Below the pieces are notes generated by a model that was given only the letters and a program-made list of their open reading frames with translations, did no database searches and was not told the origin of the DNA. The position numbers and the translations under genes were made by a program. Shown here piece by piece: positions 1 to 5,340 of a stretch of 10,033 nt of DNA; position 1 is the stretch's first letter, and each line of letters opens with the position of its first letter. Source of the stretch: an uncultured Oligoflexia bacterium (GTDB lineage: Bacteria; Bdellovibrionota; Bacteriovoracia; Bacteriovoracales; Bacteriovoracaceae); the NCBI GenBank assembly GCA_950060715.1, contig CATLVA010000028.1:1-10033 (forward strand), in the 5' to 3' direction.

Positions 1-1244
1 GATAACCGGAGACGTCGGGGCACCATCTTTAAACTAATACTGGAATCTTGCACATGCATTTTCAGTGTTTTTAAAAAATCCTTCTTAAAGTGTTGATTTA
101 CTTGACCTTTAAGAAGGATTTTTAGTTTTCTCTCTCCATTTTCATTTTCCTCCCCCAAAATAACTTTTTGTATTAAAGCTCTAAGAGCATTCTTGTAAAG
201 CACAGGATCGTCATTTTGAAGGCTCTCAAGCGCATCATTTGCCTTGGAAGCAATTTCTCTTTTAATTTTGTTTGAATCGCACTTAACTTCAATTTCATTT
301 GTTAAACTTTTTAAAGAAAGACTCAGAGCAGCACTCTTGAGTTCATTTTCTTTAATTTCTTTTGTGAACTTATCTCTGATAGCTTTCATACTCTCTAAAT
401 CATCACCATCTAAGAAAAAATCTAGTCTCTTGTAGATTTTCTCTTTCTCTACAGCAAGCTTTTCGATTTCCGAAGAGATTTCTGCTTTTTTACTTTCCAA
501 AATTATTTTGTACTCTAAAACATCACTTGCATACTTTGCTATCTTGTTTTGAAGTGTTTCTTTACTTTGAATCAGCTTAGCAATTGAATTTCTTACCTCG
601 TCTTCAAGTAACTCTGCTTTTATTCTCAAATTTTTACTTTTGTTTACATAATAGCTATGACGTTGCCCAGTTCTAGACCAAGCTCCCATACCAGCAAAAG
701 TAGTACCATTTTCTGACATTAATATTCCAGATAGGGGATAAACGCGACAAACTTTTGTATTTTTATCCTTTCGTTGAGATAGCTCTTCAACTTTTGCTTG
801 AACCTTATCCCACAGATTTTCTTGGATAATCTTGCCATGCGGAAGACCAACAAGCTTATATCTCTCATATGGCATAAGCTTAGTTTGATTTTTACTTTTG
901 TTTTTTGAGTTTACCTCCCATTTTCCTATATATCGAATATTTGTCAGGAGTCTTTTAAGTGTATGCCTTGTAAAGTTTTTTCCGCTCTTATTAAGAATTT
1001 TTTCTTTTTTAAGTTTTTCAAGAACTACTTGGTAAGAGCTATATTCCAAAAAGCTTTTCATTATATACTCAACAATTTTAACTTCCTTTTTGTTGACTTC
1101 ATATAGTCCAACTTTTTTCTCTCCATTTTGAACTTTTTGATCTAGCCCCAGAATTTCCAAAGTCTGATTAAACCCAAATCCCCATAACCTTGCGTCACAC
1201 CACTTGATTTCTCTTTCAAGCGGTTTTTCTAAATCCAAAACTTC
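1..1244 (-). pseudogene. Large serine recombinase, C-terminal fragment lacking the catalytic domain
   Basis: Reading leftwards there is an open frame of about 414 codons running off the window's left edge. It opens with a stretch around RLWGFGFNQ (near 1175-1205) and an NKKEVKIVEYI segment, then a helical part with TRHTLKRLLTNIRYIGKW, which matches the 'recombinase' DNA-binding domain of large serine recombinases. Next comes a zinc-ribbon-like region (YPLSGILMSENG...HSYYVNKSK) lacking the usual cysteine pairs, then a long charged coiled coil. The N-terminal resolvase domain with its nucleophilic serine is missing. The same frame is stopped by TGA at 1245-1247 and again at 1287-1289, although coding-looking sequence (PELARDDKVLEDL) lies between them. 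No good start codon with a ribosome binding site follows the stops. I therefore read it as a decayed integrase of a former mobile element. The family call is firm; the pseudogene call is likely but depends on sequence outside the window. Confidence 0.7.
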
Positions 1245-1247
1245 TCA

Positions 1248-1465
1248 CAAGTCTTCCAAAACCTTGTCGTCTCTGGCCAGTTCTGGTCAAAAATTCCAAA
1301 TTTTTTCATTAGCTATATAGCTAAACCATCTTCTATCCTCCTCGCACACTCATCTTTTCTCGAGCTAGCACACTTACGTCTCATAGAGCTGTTTTTTCGG
1401 CACAGCTCGGCCTTAACCCGGGTAGCGCAGCTGGTTTACTATTATTCGATTGTCAAAGAGCCCGC
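1248..1465. other. Mosaic junction between the recombinase remnant and the IS1380-type transposase
   Basis: About 220 bases without a gene. The left part still reads like decayed recombinase coding sequence on the minus strand. The right part (about 1340-1465) is visibly richer in G and C than its surroundings and includes stretches such as CTCGAGCTAGC and CCCGGGTAGCGCAGCTGG. The stretch at about 1445-1460, read on the minus strand, is CTCTTTGACAATCGAAT, similar to the leader seen before many rRNA operons; no rRNA follows. One end of the insertion sequence must lie here, but I could not find a convincing terminal inverted repeat. Confidence 0.4.
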
Positions 1466-2758
1466 TCAGGTCGATTTTTCGTAAAACCTTGCTACTAATT
1501 TTTTCAATTTTTTGTAACAGCAATCAAACACCTCCTTTCGTATATGATTAATCTTAATCGTTAGCCTTCGGGCATGACTAACAACTTGAGCTGGTATTTC
1601 TAAAAGTAGTTTTCTTATTTTTTTAGATAAACATCCTTTATTACGGATTAAAAAAGATGTCGCTCTCATCATGTTGTAGGCAATAGTTCCTATCAATCCA
1701 TAAACTCGATTAGCATCAAGTTTTTTACAAGGAAAATGTTTGAAGTCTAATCCGTATTTTTGCTCTTTGATAAAGTTTTCACAATTTGCTCTTCCTCGGT
1801 AAAACTTAATAACTTGTTTTGCATCCCACTCATGCTGAAAAATATTCGTGCAAATTGCAAAGTATCTGTATTCATCATCTTTTGGAGCACGGATAAAAAC
1901 AACACGAAGAGCTTTGATATTTCCCTGAAGACCCTCTGGGGCGTAAACTGCATTTGCAATTTCACACTCGTCGGAATCAAAAAATTTAATTCTAGTTTTC
2001 TTCCATTTGATTGTGTTTTTATTATCTTCTAAAATTTTTTTGTAGATATTTGCTTTCATTGCAAGAGCAAACTTCGCTTCCTGAGCAAAGCAAGTGTTCA
2101 TGACTTCGAGGTTGCAATAAGCAGAGTCACCTCGAACTTTCTTATTCATATGACTGGGGACTTTGGAGAGAATGTTTCTGATCATGGCACCAGCACCATT
2201 AGCTGAATAAGTAGCTCCTGGGCGAAGTTGAAAGCCATAACTTAAACCATACTGATCATAGGCATTGAGTGAATTTAATCCCCAGTTGTTTTTATAGTCG
2301 TATTGTAATCCCTCCATCTTTAAACCTGTTTGAATGTGAGGAGTTGAATCGATTGAGAGTTCAAAATCCTTATCGTCTGGGAAAATTATTTGGCGTAGCT
2401 TGAGTGCGATTAGAGTAAGTTGCTCTTCTAGCAGTTCAATAGATCTAGTTGAAAAAGATCTTAAAAATTCACCAGCAGTAGTGGGAGCAATACCTCCTGA
2501 GGTAACAGTTTTGAAAGCAGTATCAAGCCTAAGCCAGTCCAGATCATCTAAAGAATCGCCACCGCAAATGAATTTAAATATGAGAGTTTTGAACTTATCA
2601 GACTGTAAAATACCTAATTTGAGCTTTTTCTTAGGGAGTAGATTTTGAATATGTTCACGAATTTTTAATGAGTTATAGAGGAGGTCATAAATTTTTATCC
2701 CTCCAAATGAAGAAAAGTCTTTATTAATTGATTCGATGACGATATTTTTTGATTTCAA
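1466..2758 (-). CDS. IS1380-family DDE transposase
   Basis: Transposase of 430 residues, a normal length for the IS1380 family, which moves by cut-and-paste using an RNase-H-like DDE active site. The three acidic residues can be placed: D137 in LSIDSTPHIQTG, D211 in VRGDSAYCN, and E327 in YRGRANCENFIKEQKYG, the last being the family's C-terminal Y-R-E signature. Between the first two lies the NSLNAYDQYGLSYGFQLRPG segment typical of the family. The start is TTG at 2756-2758: there is no other in-frame Met until residue 148, and an AAAGG ribosome binding site lies seven bases upstream. No internal stop or frameshift is visible, so it may be active. The rare start codon and lone promoter would keep expression low, as is common for transposases. 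Family call is confident; activity is inferred only from integrity. Confidence 0.93.
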   Translation of the reverse strand: MKSKNIVIESINKDFSSFGGIKIYDLLYNSLKIREHIQNLLPKKKLKLGILQSDKFKTLIFKFICGGDSLDDLDWLRLDTAFKTVTSGGIAPTTAGEFLRSFSTRSIELLEEQLTLIALKLRQIIFPDDKDFELSIDSTPHIQTGLKMEGLQYDYKNNWGLNSLNAYDQYGLSYGFQLRPGATYSANGAGAMIRNILSKVPSHMNKKVRGDSAYCNLEVMNTCFAQEAKFALAMKANIYKKILEDNKNTIKWKKTRIKFFDSDECEIANAVYAPEGLQGNIKALRVVFIRAPKDDEYRYFAICTNIFQHEWDAKQVIKFYRGRANCENFIKEQKYGLDFKHFPCKKLDANRVYGLIGTIAYNMMRATSFLIRNKGCLSKKIRKLLLEIPAQVVSHARRLTIKINHIRKEVFDCCYKKLKKLVARFYEKST

Positions 2759-2800
2759 GTTAAGCCTTTTTGTTTAATAAGATGAGTTTTCGCAGACAAA

Positions 2801-2828
2801 ATTTTATTTAAATAAAAAGGTTTTTTCA
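2801..2828 (-). promoter_or_regulatory. Putative transposase promoter overlapping an AT palindrome
   Basis: On the minus strand TGAAAA (2823-2828) and TAAAAT (2801-2806) are spaced by 16 bases, about 40 bases ahead of the TTG start. The -10 side overlaps a perfect 16-bp AT palindrome at 2802-2817 (TTTTATTTAAATAAAA). In AT-rich DNA such matches arise by chance, so this is only a candidate. Confidence 0.3.
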
Positions 2829-2834
2829 TTTTGC

Positions 2835-2858
2835 ACGGCCGTAGACGCGTGGCCGTAT
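2835..2858. repeat. GC-rich inverted and direct repeat upstream of the transposase
   Basis: ACGGCC (2835-2840) and GGCCGT (2851-2856) form a 6-bp stem around a 10-base loop. The same bases also form an imperfect direct repeat, GCACGGCCGTA followed by GCGTGGCCGTA. ACGGCCGT and ACGCGT are themselves palindromes. This G+C island stands out in AT-rich sequence immediately upstream of the transposase promoter and could be an element end or a protein-binding site; function unknown. Confidence 0.4.
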
Positions 2859-3180
2859 GGATAATCAAAAAGTGTAATTTGGGTGAAAGTTAAAAAATGA
2901 GGAGAAGGCCCATGAGGCCAACGATTAGATTGTTTTTAATCTAGAGTTGTGAGGATTTAGGTTTTAACTCTTCGCTAAATCGTACAAGAAGAGCTGATCG
3001 AAAAATACAGCTATTGTTTATATTTACATGGGTGTCAATTTCTTTGGCACTCTTGAAATTTTAAGGGCTTAGATGAGACGAAGTACAGTTTATATGTAGT
3101 TATTCCTTGGTGATGATATCATAATTGAAATAGCTATTGTGCGAGTTACACCTGATCACGATTATAGCTAGGAGACGATT
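2859..3180. other. Intergenic stretch between the IS element and a small ORF
   Basis: No open reading frame worth reporting on either strand. It contains a weak hairpin (TAGATT at 2926-2931 with AATCTA at 2938-2943, loop of six bases mostly T) and the first copy of the dispersed repeat (2979-3035). Immediately before the next small ORF there is AGGAG at about 3171-3175. Nothing else is recognised. Confidence 0.5.
2979..3035 (+). repeat. Dispersed direct repeat, copy A
   Basis: The first 33 bases (2979-3011) are identical to 5150-5182. The next 24 bases continue with five mismatches and include the identical stretch TGTTTATATTTAC. Inside the core, AGCTG and CAGCT (2992-2996 and 3008-3012) form a 5-bp inverted repeat. 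The copy lies about 145 bases before the small ORF at 3181 and about 120 bases beyond the transposase flank. It encodes nothing obvious. It could be a duplicated promoter region, a regulator site or a small mobile repeat. Confidence 0.85.
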
Positions 3181-3282
3181 ATGAAGAAAGCAAAAGATGT
3201 AATTAAAAGAAAAGCTAGAAAGGAAACAGTGGGTGATATCATAAAAAGATATCGTGAAGCTTTTGATTCCTCAGGGCCTTAA
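3181..3282 (+). CDS. Small basic ORF of 33 residues, possibly the 5' part of a frameshifted gene
   Basis: ATG at 3181 follows AGGAG with a seven-base gap, which is a good ribosome binding site. The product begins MKKAKDVIKRKARKETVGDI and is highly basic and predicted helical. It ends at TAA 3280-3282. The +1 frame from 3266 continues without a break to TAA at 3323-3325 and reads PQGLKNHPDFIKTLKRAS, which has the same composition. A single-base change could therefore have cut a gene of about 47 codons. No family is recognised. It lies downstream of repeat copy A. It could equally be a chance ORF, although the ribosome binding site argues for something real. Confidence 0.35.
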   Translation: MKKAKDVIKRKARKETVGDIIKRYREAFDSSGP

Positions 3283-3462
3283 AAATCATCCTGATTTCAT
3301 AAAGACTCTAAAAAGAGCGTCATAAGCTTTTAAAATCCCAGCATTTCCCAATCATTTTGATGAAAAATGAAGAAATTAAAGGAATAAAAGGGAAACACCA
3401 CAAGTTGAAAATACTCTATAAAACATTAGTATTATTGTCTTTTTATACAGTTAGATTGGTTT

Positions 3463-3574
3463 GGGTGAGAGTAGAAATTAATCCTCTCACCCCGACCATG
3501 TAATTTTGTATTTTGCTGGAAGTCCCAAGATTTCAGCATTTAAAAAAGCCCGCTTTATAGTGGGCTTTTTTTTT
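3463..3574 (+). ncRNA. Candidate structured RNA or 3' UTR: three consecutive hairpins ending in a terminator
   Basis: Hairpin 1 is GGGTGAGAG (3463-3471) with CTCTCACCC (3484-3492), a perfect 9-bp stem. Hairpin 2 is TGCTGGAA (3514-3521) with TTTCAGCA (3531-3538), eight pairs including one G-U. Hairpin 3 is the intrinsic terminator at 3542-3574. The three lie within 112 bases and no normal-sized gene ends just before them, which suits a small RNA or a structured 3' UTR. A possible promoter, TTGAAA at about 3406 with TATTAT 19 bases on, is weak. A 47-codon frame (3360-3503) overlaps hairpin 1 but has no ribosome binding site. The rest of 3283-3460 holds nothing I recognise. Confidence 0.35.
3542..3574 (+). 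terminator. Strong intrinsic terminator
   Basis: An A-rich arm and GCCCGC (ending 3553) pair with GTGGGC (from 3560) around the loop TTTATA, with one G-U pair, followed by nine T residues (3566-3574). The A tract on the other side means it may also work on the minus strand. It isolates the gene starting at 3634 from anything upstream. Confidence 0.85.
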
Positions 3575-3596
3575 GTCCAATTGCATCTATTTTTCA

Positions 3597-3605
3597 TGAT
3601 ATAAT
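3597..3605 (+). promoter_or_regulatory. Extended -10 promoter for the 320-aa secreted protein gene
   Basis: TGATATAAT is a perfect extended -10 (TG-N-TATAAT), ending 28 bases before the ATG at 3634. The position expected for the -35 box (about 3577-3582, CCAATT) is poor, which the extended -10 would compensate. It lies just after a terminator, where a new transcription unit would be expected to begin. Confidence 0.55.
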
Positions 3606-3633
3606 TTCTTAAATAACTATCAAGGATGAAAGT

Positions 3634-4596
3634 ATGTCAAAGTCTCTTATGAAGAGTGCCATGGCCATGGTGCTGTTAATGTCTTCAATTTCAGCGTTTG
3701 CAAATGATGTCCAAAATGCAAAACGATTAGCACGATTTCACTTGGGCGCAAAAGAATGCTCTAAAGCGGTCCTAGCTTTAGCAACTGTGCCTTTTCAAAG
3801 AGACGATGCTGAGTTTATTTCTCTTTATTCTGATACCTATCTCTGTAAAGCAGATACAGAATGGAATGATTTTACTGATATCGAGGCAGAAGAACTTTTA
3901 AAGTCTTTAGCTTCAATGAAAACATCCAATGAAGTGACTAGTGATAGCCAAGTTTATCTGGATCTCAATTCTGCTATTGAAATATTGTTAAAATTTGATG
4001 GAACAAATTCACCAAGTACTACAGCTCGTATTCAAAAATTTGGATTAAAAGATGCTACGGCCTTAAGCTTGAAAGCATTAAAACTATTATTAGTTCAACA
4101 AGGAAAATTCATGGCCCTTTACGGGAACTCTGGTATTGATGGTTCAAAAGGGCAGGGACCTCAATCAAATTCTTGTATTTACTCTTATGTCACTGATGAT
4201 GCAATTGATTGGATAAATGCTATTTCTCCTCAAACTTGCGTTAGCGCAACAGGAACTGAGGGAAGTCAATTTCTTATGAGTCCGTATAAACCTCAAGTCA
4301 TCAAAAGAAGACTTTGCGAGGGAATAACTTATTTTAATAACATGATAGACATTCTTCGCAATATTCAACTACCTGATGGTCAAGAATATAATGAGATCAA
4401 AAAAATTCTCCCGACTCAAGATACTCTTCTAGCTTTGCTTGAGGTTGCAGAGTCAGGAGCATTTAACAATGGCAGTCCTAGGGGGCGAAACGCTCTAGCA
4501 ACAACTAAGGGACTAACAGGGAAAAAAGATTGTATGAATCTTCATATGCCTATAATAGAGAAATGGTACGCCATATATTTTGAAACTATTTTTTAA
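3634..4596 (+). CDS. Secreted protein of unknown function, 320 aa
   Basis: The start at 3634 is supported by AAGGA nine bases upstream and the extended -10 box before it. The first 23 residues form a typical Sec signal peptide: basic MSKSLMKS, a hydrophobic core AMAMVLLMSSIS, and the cleavage motif AFA before NDVQ. No cysteine follows the core, so it is not a lipoprotein; periplasmic or exported. The mature chain is mostly predicted helical, begins with repeat-like AKRLARFHLGAKECSKAV, and has an even number of cysteines (six in all, in AKEC, YLCK, NSCIY, QTCV, RLCEG and KDCMN), compatible with three disulfides. A glycine/serine-rich loop (GNSGIDGSKGQGPQSN) lies near the middle. I recognise no family or catalytic motif. 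It forms its own transcription unit between two terminators and converges on the minus-strand gene downstream. Confidence 0.85.
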   Translation: MSKSLMKSAMAMVLLMSSISAFANDVQNAKRLARFHLGAKECSKAVLALATVPFQRDDAEFISLYSDTYLCKADTEWNDFTDIEAEELLKSLASMKTSNEVTSDSQVYLDLNSAIEILLKFDGTNSPSTTARIQKFGLKDATALSLKALKLLLVQQGKFMALYGNSGIDGSKGQGPQSNSCIYSYVTDDAIDWINAISPQTCVSATGTEGSQFLMSPYKPQVIKRRLCEGITYFNNMIDILRNIQLPDGQEYNEIKKILPTQDTLLALLEVAESGAFNNGSPRGRNALATTKGLTGKKDCMNLHMPIIEKWYAIYFETIF

Positions 4597-4611
4597 CTAA
4601 GTGATCTCAAC

Positions 4612-4642
4612 AAAAAAAGGGCGAAAAATTAAAATTTTCGCC
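4612..4642. terminator. Bidirectional terminator between convergent genes
   Basis: GGCGAAAA (4620-4627) pairs with TTTTCGCC (4635-4642) around a seven-base loop. On the minus strand the stem is followed by seven T residues (A tract 4612-4618), so it is strongest for leftward transcription. On the plus strand it lies 24 bases after the 320-aa gene's stop and has a weaker T-rich tail. Confidence 0.8.
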
Positions 4643-4660
4643 TAGTATTTTATTGCTTAC

Positions 4661-4780
4661 CTAGTGCTTTCTATATTCTTCTGTAAAAAAATTAGGATGA
4701 AGATATTCATCAGCTAAAGCTTCTAAAACATCTGATATCGATTTTTCCTCGTTTGACTCACACGTTGCTCTAACTAGTCG
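4661..4780 (-). pseudogene. Orphan C-terminal coding remnant (39 codons, no start)
   Basis: The minus strand between TAA at 4781-4783 and TAG at 4661-4663 reads RLVRATCESNEEKSISDVLE and ends ALADEYLHPNFFTEEYRKH. The sequence is protein-like: charged, helix-forming, with no low-complexity run. It has no ATG, GTG or TTG start. It sits in the -1 frame directly behind the 115-aa gene, overlapping its last codons, and is followed by a good leftward terminator. It is either the true C-terminus of that gene after an indel near 4775-4785, or the tail of another, deleted gene. Too short to identify. Confidence 0.4.
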
Positions 4781-5121
4781 TTAAAATATTGATTTTGAAT
4801 TTCACCAGAGCAATCAGTTATTGATTCAACTTTATTATTAGATATTCCAATCAGGCAGCTCCATTCAGTTTCAATATTACCATGGGAATTTTGGCTAAAG
4901 TCTACTTTGACTGTTTTTCTACCATCTGATACGGCATCGCCTACAAATACTAATGGATTACTCGAGTTATCGATGCATTTGATTCTAATATCATCAAAAC
5001 CGATAGAGACTAAAGCATTTTCAATTAAATCTTGTCCCTCGTTAGGGCAGATATATTGCTTCTCTTGAGCATAGGATGAAAATGAAACTAAAAAGATGAA
5101 GGGTAGTATTAAATTCTTCAT
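4774..5121 (-). CDS. Small secreted cysteine-containing protein, 115 aa, unknown function
   Basis: I place the start at ATG 5119-5121 because GGAGA lies five bases upstream and the resulting N-terminus is a clean signal peptide: MKNLILPFIFLVSFSSYAQ, with likely cleavage after SYAQ. The frame stays open further upstream, but those codons run into the dispersed repeat and would bury the signal peptide. The mature part of about 96 residues has four cysteines (YICPN, IKCID, WSCLI, TDCSG), compatible with two disulfides in a small periplasmic or exported domain. No family is recognised. It ends TAG at 4774-4776, and coding-like sequence continues in the -1 frame, so its C-terminus may be truncated. 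Repeat copy B covers its likely promoter region. Confidence 0.75.
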   Translation of the reverse strand: MKNLILPFIFLVSFSSYAQEKQYICPNEGQDLIENALVSIGFDDIRIKCIDNSSNPLVFVGDAVSDGRKTVKVDFSQNSHGNIETEWSCLIGISNNKVESITDCSGEIQNQYFND

Positions 5122-5149
5122 TGGTGTCTCCATAAAAAGATTTTCTAAG

Positions 5150-5206
5150 ATCGTACAAGAAGAGCTGATCGAAAAATACAGCACATGTTTATATTTACCT
5201 GTGTGT
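5150..5206 (+). repeat. Dispersed direct repeat, copy B
   Basis: Second copy of the repeat at 2979-3035, in the same orientation: 33 identical bases (5150-5182), then 24 with five mismatches. It lies 29-85 bases upstream of the minus-strand start at 5121, exactly where a leftward promoter or operator would be. This favours a regulatory origin, with copy A as the leftover upstream region of a lost paralogue. A few bases further, TCTAAGCCC at about 5224 mirrors GGGCTTAGA near copy A (about 3065); this could be chance. Confidence 0.85.
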
Positions 5207-5282
5207 TAACAATTTAGACACTTTCTAAGCCCAGAGGACTGTCTATATTTCTAACACCCACTCTGAAATATCTTCAAACACC

Positions 5283-5311
5283 TGTAATTCAGTCCAAATA
5301 ATTAATAAAAT
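5283..5311 (+). promoter_or_regulatory. Possible promoter of the biosynthetic operon
   Basis: TGTAAT (5283-5288) and TAAAAT (5306-5311) with a 17-base spacer, 29 bases ahead of the GTG start at 5341. The -35 match is poor, so this is tentative. The intergenic region is otherwise the only place for the operon's promoter. Confidence 0.3.
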
Positions 5312-5329
5312 TGGTAAGAGACGAAATTT

Positions 5330-5335
5330 AAGGAG
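5330..5335 (+). promoter_or_regulatory. Ribosome binding site fixing a GTG start
   Basis: AAGGAG with a five-base gap to GTG at 5341. No ATG is nearby in frame, so this site decides the non-ATG start of the carboxyltransferase-like gene. Confidence 0.75.
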
Positions 5336-5340
5336 AAAGT

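Larger units (their letters stand above)
1466..2828 (-). mobile_element. IS1380-family insertion sequence (minimum extent; ends not defined)
   Basis: A single complete transposase gene plus its probable promoter marks an insertion sequence. The range given runs from the transposase stop codon to the upstream edge of the putative promoter, so the true element is probably longer on both sides. I searched the flanks for terminal inverted repeats and a short target duplication and found none that convinced me. The best inverted match is the nine bases ACTCATCTT at 1348-1356, mirrored at 2779-2787, but its outer flanks do not match as a target duplication. The element sits directly against a truncated recombinase, so the region looks like a repeated landing site for mobile DNA. 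Confidence 0.5.

Noticed and set aside
1415..1440. A tRNA-like D-arm (GTAGCGCAGCTGGTT) on the plus strand
   Set aside because: No anticodon arm, T-arm or acceptor complement follows at tRNA spacing, so at best it is a fragment and probably chance.
1348..2787. Nine-base inverted match ACTCATCTT as possible terminal inverted repeats of the IS
   Set aside because: The outer flanks show no target duplication, similarity stops at once on both sides, and such a match is not rare in AT-rich DNA. It would also place the right end only 29 bases from the start codon.
2994..3010. A LexA-like CTG...CAG site inside the dispersed repeat
   Set aside because: The spacing is 11 bases and the centre is not the alternating TA core of the classical box, so the match is not significant.
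3360..3503. A 47-codon ORF on the plus strand (MKNEEIKGIKGKHHKLKILY...)
   Set aside because: It has no ribosome binding site, overlaps hairpin 1 and has an unlikely C-terminus. Vague resemblance to HigB-like toxins (a YTVRL stretch) is too short to rely on.
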